DNA from: Halichondria panicea
Lineage: Eukaryota > Porifera > Demospongiae > Suberitida > Halichondriidae
Assembly: GCF_963675165.1 (NCBI RefSeq)
Contig: NC_087378.1
Coordinates: 7,240,073-7,304,072 of the forward strand
Reading direction: 5' to 3'
Length of the DNA: 64,000 bases
Shown piece after piece: positions 35,831 through 45,997 of the stretch (its first letter is position 1; the number at the start of each line of letters is the position of its first letter). Both the position numbers and the translations under genes were made by a program. The notes under the pieces are model-generated. The model saw only the letters and a list, made by a program, of their open reading frames with translations, was not told the DNA's origin and did no database searches.

Positions 35831-36614
35831 TAGCCTCGATCCCAGGCCGATCCGTCTCCAATTGAACGCTAGGTCGCCTACTAGGCCTGGTATTGATTGT
35901 ATTTGGGCGTGATCTGGGCGTGGTTTTTTAATAAATTGACACTGTGGTACAACAAAAAATGAATCCTCCAACAGTGGTCTTCAAAAACAGCCTCTGGGGC
36001 AGTATACAGCAGGAAATACTTCCCAGAAGACACTTCTTTGGCAGTGGCAACCAAATCTTTGTCGATTCCTTTATTGCTACTGAGGATGGCAGCAGAAACA
36101 CCTCTATTGTTTAGACTCCTGACCTGGTCAATCATGAGTCTCATGATAAGAGATACAAGGGGAGAGACAATTAACAAGAACAACACTTTTGTCAACAGGA
36201 GGAGCCTTGGTCCTACCTAGCTTGTAGTCCATTAAAAAGGGTAGCAACTGATATAGCAGAGAGACTTGCCATACCCCGTTGGGAACCAGCCCTTCCCTCA
36301 AACAGGAGCTTGAGAGCCTGGGCCTGTTCTGCCATGAGAGTGAGGCCATCTTGCTTCAAACAAGATAACGCGTTGCATGCCATAGCTAGCTAGTTATAAA
36401 TTGAGAACATGACACGGAGCTACATTACTGTAAGTTTTACGGGAGTAAAATGCCTCTACGTACACCTTTAGTATTACAGAAAAAAAGCAGGAAACAAAAT
36501 GTGAAGAATCTCTGCTTTAGTTTCCGGTTCCTGCCACGCCCAGATACAATCAATACCAGGCCGTATTTTTCAACTTCGTTCTATTAAAAAAAAATCGGCC
36601 TGGGACCGAGGCTA
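35831..36614 (-). mobile_element. TIR element carrying a RecQ-helicase remnant (element 1)
   Basis: A 784-bp element with 20-bp outer inverted repeats (TAGCCTCGATCCCAGGCCGA, one mismatch). Variable spacers follow, then inner repeats of about 29 bp starting GGCCTGGTATTGATTGTAT. The 9-bp duplication CATGTACAC flanks it at 35822-35830 and 36615-36623. The interior is mostly a helicase fragment on the minus strand. Two-layer termini and target length are shared with the element at 51783-52875. Confidence 0.85.
35881..36390 (-). pseudogene. RecQ-type helicase fragment
   Basis: Pieces in two frames cover the Walker A region through motif Ia/II. There is an ATPase P-loop relic (PNGVWQVS where intact copies read PTGYGKS), then LLYQLLPFLMDYKLGRT. 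After a frameshift come IVSPLVSLIMRLMIDQVRSL, RGVSAAILSS and YTAPEAVF. No start or conserved C-terminal half remains. It lies inside element 35831-36614 and is not expected to make an active helicase. Confidence 0.75.
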
Positions 36615-36923
36615 CATGTACACTAGTTCATAAGTGTGTAGACCAGTGTATACCTACAGAGCCTATCATGTGGTTCCACTGTGTACACGTAGTGGTTGTC
36701 TTACTTACATGCAGTTTCTGTATTAAATAAGTTCAAGTGAGGTGAATCGGTGAAAGGGTTGTACATCATATTGTATTATGACGGTAAAAATTACACATGT
36801 ACATGTATAGAGAATGAAGTATCAAGTCATAATAATGTTACTATAACACACATAGCTGAGAGGTGAAAGATGCATGCTATATAATTATGAGTGAAACAAA
36901 GAAAGAGTTAATAACACAAGAAC
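36615..36923. other. Intergenic region, UGT 3' flank
   Basis: About 310 bp with no recognised exon; it begins with the target duplication of element 1. It would contain the UGT 3' UTR. Confidence 0.5.
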
Positions 36924-38567
36924 TTAATCTAACTTAGACTTATAATCTATCGAGAAACATCTTGCCAGTGATTTAGCTACCTGGTACACAAGAAACAATA
37001 ACAAGCAACTAACCACACTCAACACACAGTAAACATCCAAGTTATAATACTGCACCCAACTCCAGTTGTACTTGACATAGGCAGGAGCGAGGTGGCTGTA
37101 ATCCACCATCTCGTAGAATTCAACCAGTTCAGCTGCTCTGTGACTGCCTCCGGAGAAATAGAACATCAGTTGTAGCCTCTGTGCTTGTTCCCTCATGTAT
37201 GTTGTATCAACACTCTTGATTGCTTGAGACATACTCTCGGGAGAAAATGATTTTCCAACAAAAAGTGATTGAAAATAAGTGTATAACGATACACCCACAC
37301 CCGCAGTTTGTATTTTGGCTGACATCTCGTAATGATCGAAACTATATGGTAGACACACAATTGGCAGTGCGTTGTAGAGACTTTCTTGCACACCGTTCAT
37401 ACCACAATGGAGGATAGTTAGGGAAATCGAAGGATGCTTCAGAACCATTTGTTGTGAAACCCACTCGGCAAGATAGAATCGGTTTGGGTCAATATCAATA
37501 TCCTTCAAAATATCGCGATTACTCATTCGCAGTGACCACACGGCATCGTATTTGGTTGCCATAACTCCTTGTACAAGCGATTGTGCCATGTCGCTTGTAA
37601 TGTATCCAGTAGTACCCATACTGATATAGATAACACTTCTGTTTTCCCGTACGTTCAGCCATTTGGATAGGGTTGGGTCTAGATCAGGAGAGGAGCTCAT
37701 TAAAACAGGACCAACGTAGTGGGCAAGAGGACCAATAGTTTTTGGAAAATCGAAACCCAAAACAGACGTAACAATGAGTGGAAAACGCATTCCAGGGTAC
37801 GTTATCAAGTTATCGTTTCCGAGGACAACGCTGAAGTTCTTGTCAAGAGCGCAAACTCCTTCAAAACTAGTTCGAAATTTTAATAAAAATATCGGTTGTA
37901 AAACAGCGTTGAATAAACGTTCTAAGAAAGACAAGTCATCTGTTTGATCTAGTGGGGCCAGGGGAACTGTCCATTGAGGTATCAGTGCAGTGAGGGGGGC
38001 TAAGTATGAGGTGAAGAGGATTGTTTTGATTCCCAGTTTTGAAAAGTAGACGGCAATTGGTAGAGTGTTCATGTCAACGATAATTATGTCATATTGTGAA
38101 ATTCCCATCAATTCCATTTGATCCTTAACTTGTACGTTAGTGGGCGGGATTGCTCCCATGTATCGGGTGAGCAGTTCCATGTTTATGGTGTTGACTGCGA
38201 ATTCTCGAATCAAATTTTCGTAATCTTGCTGCGACATAGTGTCGTAGCCGGCACTGACAAACTTAACACCAACACGTTCGGCCAACTTTGGAAGAATCTT
38301 GGAGCCTTGCATCACAGTAGTGCACAAGGTAACATTGTGGCCTCTCTTTACAAGGGTCTCTCCTAAGCCCATCAAAGGGAAAAGGTGTCCAGGAAAGTAG
38401 GCAGCAGCCATGAGTATATTCAATGGTCTCAACTTGTCCTGCAAAGCTTCAATGCCAGGCGACACCTCTGTTGTATCCAGTCCCGGTGGAACATGATAAC
38501 TGTTAAATCCGTGCACTAAAAGAAGTACATTTAAAACAACGAACGCAACTAGCAGTCTCGAGTACAT
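36924..38567 (-). CDS. UDP-glucuronosyltransferase-like enzyme (GT1)
   Basis: Intronless, 547 aa from ATG at 38567. An in-frame GTG further upstream is not needed. A signal peptide (LLVAFVVLNVLLLVHG) directs it to the ER. The N-terminal acceptor domain has FPGHLFPLMGLG with the candidate catalytic His near residue 60. The C-terminal half holds the UDP-sugar signature around residues 369-427: WVSQQMVLKHPSISLTILHC, GMNGVQESL, ALPIVCLPYSFDHYE. The usual THGG-type glycines are read here as HCGMNG. A membrane span at about 512-532 is followed by tail KSKLD, a KxKxx ER-retrieval motif. The family transfers glucuronate or hexose from UDP-sugars to small lipophilic molecules; the substrate is unknown. 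Confidence 0.92.
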   Translation of the reverse strand: MYSRLLVAFVVLNVLLLVHGFNSYHVPPGLDTTEVSPGIEALQDKLRPLNILMAAAYFPGHLFPLMGLGETLVKRGHNVTLCTTVMQGSKILPKLAERVGVKFVSAGYDTMSQQDYENLIREFAVNTINMELLTRYMGAIPPTNVQVKDQMELMGISQYDIIIVDMNTLPIAVYFSKLGIKTILFTSYLAPLTALIPQWTVPLAPLDQTDDLSFLERLFNAVLQPIFLLKFRTSFEGVCALDKNFSVVLGNDNLITYPGMRFPLIVTSVLGFDFPKTIGPLAHYVGPVLMSSSPDLDPTLSKWLNVRENRSVIYISMGTTGYITSDMAQSLVQGVMATKYDAVWSLRMSNRDILKDIDIDPNRFYLAEWVSQQMVLKHPSISLTILHCGMNGVQESLYNALPIVCLPYSFDHYEMSAKIQTAGVGVSLYTYFQSLFVGKSFSPESMSQAIKSVDTTYMREQAQRLQLMFYFSGGSHRAAELVEFYEMVDYSHLAPAYVKYNWSWVQYYNLDVYCVLSVVSCLLLFLVYQVAKSLARCFSIDYKSKLD

Positions 38568-38861
38568 CTTGGAGGTTTGTAGAGCCGTACTAGCTAGCTG
38601 TAGTTTCTTTAGTAAACTGAAGGGCACGCCAAGGCACGTCTAGGGAGTGGCAAAAGAGAAAATCTCATGATTTCTACGCTCCTAGTGACGTGACGTTGCA
38701 TGCGCATAGTGACAGAACAAGGTCTAGCCCCACCCCTCTTTCCTGAACAGTTTGTCAACAGAGCATGCAAGTGCAAGTGAGAAGAAGGTACGAAAGTTGA
38801 AAGGTAGGTGTGAGCTAACTAGCTAGATTTATTATAAAATTTATGCACTCCTGATTTTAGT
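38568..38861. promoter_or_regulatory. Candidate bidirectional promoter, UGT / EndoU
   Basis: Divergent start codons are 295 bp apart. A likely 5' UTR donor (AAAG|GTAGGT near 38803) and the acceptor ATTTTAG just before the EndoU ATG suggest a non-coding first exon for EndoU. Confidence 0.45.
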
Positions 38862-40195
38862 ATGGCTCAAAAATATACCCCTCATCAAGAGCTAAGCGAA
38901 ATTTGCACTGAGCTATGGAAGCTGGATGAAAATAGGCTCACACCAGGAAAAGATTACAGCATTAATCTACAAGGAGGTATTTATATCTAGCTGTATTAAG
39001 ATGGTCTCATGATAATAATAGTAATACGGTAGACATACCTTGTTGGTACGTGCAATAAAATGTTAATACTCCAGGGACCAAGAGTTACTGGCGTGATGAC
39101 AAAGCAAAGGAGCCATTGTTTACGAGTGTGAATGACGACGTCTTGAGAAAGCCGACCTTCAGTAGGTTCATTGCTCTGTTGGACAACTATGAGACGAGTA
39201 CTGGATTGAGCGAGACAGTCACACAGGAGGAGGTCAAGGAGAACCAGCTATTCATTGACAGTATCTGTGAGACTAAGGTATTAATTGTATATTTAATAGG
39301 TGTAGGAAAAATATTCTATCTTCTGTACTACCAGGAGTATACACATAAATTATTTATGAACTTGTGGTAACTGTACCTATTGTTCTATTGTGGTGATATC
39401 ATACTAATTTGTGGTATGTGTTTCTAAGGTTACCAGTCCACACTGGCCAAAATGTTCAAACCTATCATAAAAATATGTGATCTTATAAATTACTTTGATC
39501 TCAGGTTATGAAACGAGCTCATGAGTATCTGGTCTCTAAAAGAAAGTCTGAGCGAGACATTTGGAAGTTCAAGCATCAGCTCTACAACCTTTGGTTCAAA
39601 TTGTACCGTCGTACAAGAGGCAGCCGAGCTCTGGATTCGTCCGGTTTTGAGCACGTTTTTGTGGGAGAGACTCGAGACAAAGGTGACGTTATAGGCTTCC
39701 ATAACTGGATTCAGTTCTATCTCCAGGAGAAAGCTGGAAATGTGGACTATCAAGGTTACATCCTTGGGAAGAGGGTAGGTTAAACATGACTTGTATGAAT
39801 TTGTGGTAGCAACGCTATGATGCTATGATGCTATGATACGCCTTCCTTGCCTGGCATCCTATATTGTGTTTGTGGTTCCTTTGTAGCCTGAGCTACGTGA
39901 AAGTTCACATCTTATCACTATCAAGTTCAAATGGAACAGAGAGGTCAGTTAACAATAATTATGATTGTAGATACATGCATCCACATGCACCTTTTCCACC
40001 TTGCAGGTGAAACCGATGGGATCTACATTTGTTGGTACTAGCCCTGAGTTTGAGGTGGCCCTCTACACCATCTGCTTCCTCTGTGCACCAGAAACCACCA
40101 CTGACATCCAGATAGAAGACTATGAGGTGGTGATTACCTGCTACAAACATGGAGCCAACCTAGGAACCTCTTTCCCCAAAGAGGCTGCAGATTAA
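38862..40195 (+). CDS. ENDOU: EndoU-family poly(U)-specific endoribonuclease
   Basis: Manganese-dependent RNase that cuts at uridylates leaving 2',3'-cyclic phosphates. Five exons encode 277 aa: 38862-38976, 39075-39277, 39505-39774, 39887-39943, 40007-40195. It is essentially one EndoU domain: ELSEICTELWKLDENRLTPG at the N-terminus, then catalytic His156 (GFEHVFVGE), His172 (GFHNWIQFY) and Lys217 (VKPMGSTFVGTSPEFEVALY). No signal peptide or somatomedin-B domain is present, so this looks like the intracellular form. It is divergent from the UGT gene. Confidence 0.9.
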
Positions 40196-40571
40196 CGCAC
40201 CACTAATGTACGTATAGAGACAATGAACTGATAGATATACATGTAACAGGTAGTCTTTACCAAAATCAATCTCAATGCAATTGCAAGAATTATTTGCAAA
40301 AATATTCAAGTAACAAGAATTTGAACTGACAAAATTGAAGCATAATTATTTTGTGATAAGTGTTCTGTGTGCTAGTAATAGTTTCTAGATATCGCTGCAC
40401 CTCCATACCTATAAGGGGGGAATGTCATTAGCCACAATGTTCAAACATGAGTACTTAATTAATTTGTTGGCTAACATGGGAGACCACAATAAGCGTTTCA
40501 AAAGGCAAAAGCCTTGTATGGTTTACTTAATCTCACCAATAATTAAGAAAAGCTAGCCTATAATATTCCAC
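40196..40571. other. Tail-to-tail intergenic region
   Basis: 3' flanks of EndoU (+) and the MAK-like kinase (-). AT-rich. No exon or repeat was recognised. Confidence 0.5.
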
Positions 40572-43500
40572 TTACTTTGCTGTCCAGTCTGTTCTGCCGT
40601 GTATTCCACCCTTTCTGTGACCAGAAGCCACAGACGAATGATAACCTCCACCAGATAAGGCATTATTAGAAGCCCTAGGTGGTGGTTTCCATGACACTTC
40701 CCCTCTCCCTAGCCCAGTAGTAGAGCTCTTTTTCCAGGGCTCATATTTGGTTTTATTGTCAGCATCCAGGCTGGGTAGTTGGTGACGATGGGCTGACACT
40801 CGTGGTGGTCGGGTTTGTTCTGAGAGTGGGGTGGACAAGTTATGATAACACAAACCTACAAGTTTCACTGTGTGTATAATAACATGTGCTCCTCTGATAA
40901 TAGTCGTGGTGGCGGTGTTTGGACATTTTGACTGCATCTGATTGCAATTACACACATGAATACGATTATTCACTCCACCGTTGGGGGTATGTTATAGTTA
41001 TAACACGGGCACAAGGGATGTATGGAATATATTGCACTGAAGCACGAGGGCGCCAGCCCCGAGGGATGAGTGCAATATATGCCATGCAGCCCGAGTGCAC
41101 GTGTTATAACTAGTTTATATCCCGAGGGCATAGCAACATAACACTGTCCTAGTAACACAATATATATAAACAGCACAAAAAAAGACAGAAACAACTCTAG
41201 ACACAGCTCCATCTCTTCTCTCTTCTAGACGCCAGTATCTGCAGCGTATAAGATTGGCATGACCGACGAATGGCTTGACACAAAATTGTTGGAGTTTTAA
41301 CTGAAATCTGCAAAACAGCCCCACCCCACTTCTGGTGCTGCAAAACAGCCCCGCCCCACTTACTGCTGCAAAGAAACAGCCCCACCCCACTACTCAGTGA
41401 ATACTAGCTGCTGGTCTATGCTCGGCCTCATAACCAAACCAAGAAAGCTCGCTTCTACACTGCTGCAAAACAGCTCATGCCCCCAGCAAAAAGAGCCACT
41501 TCTAGTGCTACGGTGAAGCAGAATTGACATGCATCACGATGTCGAGGACTAGGTCGATCTAGGAACACAGAATCTTCCACAAAATAAATCTTGGACAATT
41601 TTAAAACCTGTACGGTTGCAAGAAGAAACTCCAGCAGTGCTGAACATTCATTCCTGCATGGCTGGACATACTTTGATACATGTTATTTCTCATGCGTATT
41701 AATTTAATTTAAATTTAATTGTCTGTCTAATTGCCAGAGGGGCGTTTTGCGGTCAGTGCAATATGACTTTGCGGTCAGTGCAATATGACTTTCAGCAGTG
41801 CAATATGCTTCATATTGCACTTGGCAACAACGTAGCAACGGGATATAAGTGTAGAATACCTCTGCTCTGTTGCTGTGGCCATCTAGGTGCACTGCTGCCA
41901 AACCCCAGGCCATGTCCACTGGTCCCTTGTCCACTGCCTCCTCCACTCACTGGGGAGTAGCGGGCCCGGCTCACATAGAACTGGGCCACCTCTGCCTTGT
42001 TGGGTTGGTGTGGCTTGCTTTGAACAGCTCCAGACAGATTACTGTATATATAGAGGGGAAGCAAGCATCACATGTATGTGTGTGGTGACAACAGTAAAAA
42101 ACATGCAGTTGCAAATGATAATTTACCTCAACAGGTACATTTTACATAAGGAATTGTGTTACATTTATAAGCAATAGTGTAGCGCTGCATTCGTTACGAA
42201 AAACTTGATGACTGTTCATAATATTAAGCATAACAGCCATAAGTACAGACATACGTGTACGTAGAACAGGAATGCACCAACATACTGTTGATATAAACAG
42301 CTTTCTGTTTGCATAAACTTGAGCGTGGCTCATGCATGTACAGTACTAGGTGTATCCTTCTTACGTTCTCTTGGAATGAGTAGTATCTTGAATTTCATCA
42401 AGATCGATGCTATCCTTTGTCCCTCGTCGTCCAATGGTGCCCATCGGTGGTTTAGACCTGAGCACTGGGTTGAACGAGGTTCTGTGCTGCTTCCCGTTCA
42501 CTTCCCTCCCCCCTAACGAGGGCAGCACATGTGCTGGAGATTGTTGCTCAAACTTGGACCTCCCAAGCACTTTAGACTTCACATTCTCGATACCAGCACT
42601 GATTTCTGATGAGGTTCGTTTGTGAATCGGCTCATGAATCTGATTAGCAAGGTCCATGTTGATGACGGGTGGTCTCCTCAAGTTGTGGCCATGTTGAGTG
42701 AGTGCTACTGGTTGTGGAGGGTGCACTGTAGTCGTGGACTGTGAGGCAGTGGTTAGAGATTGGCCAACTTGAAAGAACTTGAAACGAAGTGCCTGTATAC
42801 ATATGAAAGTAACATGTGAATTTACCGACTGCTTTGTGCAAAGCAGGTACATAATATGCAAAACAGCAGATTGATAGTACAGAGTTACCCAAACTAGAAC
42901 TAGTAGAGTAAGCTTTCACTCACTTGAGCTGAAGTAGGTCTTTTCTTGGGATTCCACTGTAGCAGCTCTGATATGAGATGAATGCCATCAGCGGAGGCTT
43001 CCTTTATGATACCAGTGAGGCTGGTAAGCACATACAAGGGGAGTTTGCAGTTCATATTCGCAGCCAGCTTCAAACCTTCGGCCCAGATAGTCTGTGCAGG
43101 GGTAAAAGAAGACTTACAATAAACTCAAAATCATAATACATACATGTACATCTGTAGTACATGTAAACACAGCATCTGCACAGCATCACTACACAGCATC
43201 ACTACACAGCATCACTACACAGCATCACTGCACATCATCGCTACACAATGTATGTGCTAACTAAACAAGGGTTTCTTCTGTTATTAGCACAAAATGGATA
43301 CAGCCAATAGTATAGAAAATTGACATAACCTTGTTTCCTTAAAAGGCTTCCATACAGTATAACAGAATTGCTAGAGTTCTATGCAGCCGCAGCATAGCAT
43401 GCTATACACTAAGACGTACCTTGTCTGGTGTGCCTAGTATAGTGCATATTTTGTGGAGTTGATCGAGCTCAGTTTTCCCCGGGAAGAGTGGTCTAAGAGT

Positions 43501-45506
43501 GTACACCTCTACAATGATGCAGCCCACAGCCCACAAATCAACGGGGGAATTGTAAGTGGTGGAGTGGAGGCACAACTCTGGGGCTCTATACCTGCAGAGG
43601 GCACATGTATAATTATGGTGTGTTGAAGGAAGTTAGAAGTCACATGTGTACACAGTACACACGCACACACCTGTATACCCCCGGCCACAACAGACTTAAA
43701 CAAACTGTTTTGTAGTCTTTTTGATTCTTTGATTGACTTAAAGACTTCTGTGTATATAACCTAGCTGCACCTAGATGTACATATTGATACTGCCTTCTAA
43801 GGTAGACTACATGCTTGTGTTGCAGTACATGGTCAATGCTTGTGTAAACTACCATAGTAAACTTACCACCTGGTGGACACATATTCAGTGAAAGGTGGCC
43901 TGCTCCGTATCTCTCTGGCCAGTCCAAAGTCAGCAATCTTGACCACCTCTCCTGTGCAGAGCAAGTTCTCAGGCTTTAGGTCACGATGAAAGAATCCTGG
44001 AGAACAATTAAACTAGTAAAATGTACGATACAGAATATTTTGCTGGTGAAAAGCGAATGAGCTAAAAGCAGAAAATGACTTGTGTGACCCTTTACAATCA
44101 AATTATTGCGTTCTGGCAAGGATCGTGTGTATTTACTATTAGATTTTGCGATTTTATTGTTGCGAAATGATCAACCCTCGCAAAGTTCGCATAATTTTTT
44201 TTTTTTATGTTTGATGCTCGCAAAACATTCTAGTAATACGATCATGCAGCCTCCACACATACATGCTTACACTAGATGTAACTGAGTGCACTTTCATATT
44301 ACACATAAACAAACATTCCAAAGAATGGAGCTAACGGCCGGCCGCTACTCTCACCATGTTTGTGCATGTATGTGAGTCCTTGTAGTAGCTGGTAGGCAAT
44401 GTTACGTACGGTAGCCTCAGGGAACCGAGTGGTTCGATTCTTGGTCACCTCGTACAGATTCTCTTTCATGAACTCAAACACAAAGTAGAGTTTGTTGTCC
44501 TCGCGAAGCAACTCCTTCAACTGTACAATGTTGGGGTGCTTAAGCTTCATCAGAGACTGCAGGGGGGATAAAATTAATGAAGATATAAGATACATGTCAG
44601 AGTGTCATACACGGGGGGGGATATCCCCCGTCTGGCTCAAATTTCCCCCCTCTAAAATATTTATTCAGGTACTAGTATGACTGAGTACTGAGTACATGGT
44701 ATATGCAAAAAGGCAACCCCAAAACCCACCAGAATTCACCTAAAGATCATTTAAATTTGACCAAGCATTCCTGGATTTCCATAGCCGGCGATGTTGCATA
44801 CTAACATCTAGGGTATTGAAATAACAGTTGACCTATTTTGCTACCTAAATTTTCTGTGCCTTTTAGACCCCCCCCCCCTTTCAAAGTGTGACTTTATTTC
44901 TCCCCCTCTACTTCAATCCTGTATATAATAATTATGGCACCCTGCATGCATCAAGCGATGAATTGTGGTCATGATCTTTACCTAATCTAAGCTCCCGCAC
45001 ATGTACAATGTATGAGTTTGAGATTTACCTTAACCTCTCTAAGATTGACGCATTCATCCCAATCCTTGTACTCTCTCTTCATCCTGTAAAGCACACAACG
45101 CACACACAGTCAATGAAATGTAACTACAGAGCACTTGTGTATGTAATAGATAATTATAGGAGACGGAGTATTTTATAAAGAATACAGGCACAAGCACGAG
45201 GGTGAGTTGCCTGTATATATATTGCATAAAACACGAGGATTCTCATGCTATAATTTGTGTTTTATATTACGACGACCCTTTACCAAATTATACCTCGAGG
45301 CTATACAGCCATGTAATATAATACGGAAGGGACTGTATGACTTTTATTACACGTTTTTCGTTTTTTAACCTTGACACAACGTGGTATACACTCAGGCACA
45401 CTCACATTTTAATGGCAACTGTATCCCCGGACACACGGTGTTTGCCCAAATGAACACATCCAAACGTGCCATCACCCAGCTGTCTGAGTAGCACATAGTC
45501 CTTCAT
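40572..45506 (-). CDS. MAK: MAK/ICK (RCK) family ciliary kinase
   Basis: CMGC Ser/Thr kinase that in animals limits cilium length and acts on ciliary transport. Nine coding exons encode about 561 aa: 45406-45506, 45029-45083, 44355-44556, 43867-43996, 43420-43591, 42924-43091, 42365-42792, 41860-42041, 40572-40819. Non-coding 5' exons likely end at 45537 and 45659. Features are glycine loop LGDGTFGCV, Lys33, [22 protein letters not shown] (Asp125), DFG (Asp142) and an activation-loop TEY at 156-158 (vertebrate MAK/ICK has TDY). The CMGC insert and KRPTSAQ close the domain. The C-terminal tail is disordered apart from [10 protein letters not shown] and [10 protein letters not shown], both conserved in MAK/ICK. 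The last codon overlaps a donor-like GTAAGT, so a further tiny exon cannot be excluded. Confidence 0.92.
40993..41115. mobile_element. Palindromic element in MAK intron
   Basis: Inverted ends GTTATAACACGGGCAC / GTGCACGTGTTATAAC with inner ATATATTGCACT / AGTGCAATATAT. Non-coding. A looser relative, rich in CACGAGG, lies at 45160-45345. Confidence 0.65.
44023..44240. mobile_element. MITE, ATTACTAGAAT family, copy 2
   Basis: In a MAK intron. It shares TTTTGCTGGTGAAAA, GCGTTCTGGCAAGGAT and GATGCTCGCAAAACATTC with copy 1 at 23979-24158. The left end is degraded. Confidence 0.7.
44598..44944. mobile_element. MITE, CAGGGTGTCATACAG family, copy 2
   Basis: About 347 bp in a MAK intron. The ends are CAGAGTGTCATACACGG (left) and GGCACCCTG (right), with an imperfect 5-bp duplication CATGT/CATGC. 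The interior carries the family blocks AAATAACAGTTGACC and CCCCTCTACTTC. Longer and more diverged than the other copies. Confidence 0.65.
45160..45345. mobile_element. Possible degenerate palindromic element
   Basis: A MAK intron segment with repeated CACGAGG / CCTCGAGG and GTATATATA blocks in opposing orientation. Boundaries are uncertain. Confidence 0.35.
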
Positions 45507-45997
45507 CTCATAGATCTCTGTCTGATAGTTGTGTATACTGTAGGAGGGATGTGGTGCACTAGTACATGCAGTATACACACCACGTGTGTGTGTGTGTGTG
45601 TGTGTGTGTAGCAATCAGTTCTGTAAATAACATCTACAAAAACACAGCCTATACTCACTTGGTTTCTTGAAAGACTTGAATCTTGGGAGATGGATGTCTA
45701 CTAAGCTAGAACAAAACGGAGAGCTCCACCCCACCAGTACCAGTCATTTGATTGATGATCCCTCTCTGTAACGTGAACGTGTGAAAGAAAAACATTGTTT
45801 GCCATGGCAACAACATTAACACCCACTCAACATAAGAGATGGGCGGGGCTCTCTTCTCCAGACCGAAATTTTGCTTTTATAATTATGCAGTATTAGACAG
45901 AAATGGATGCTGAGAAATGGTAGACATTGAACATGGAATGACAACAAAAACAGTGCGTAAAATGAAGTGATTTGATGAGAGTGATGACAGTAGCTAG

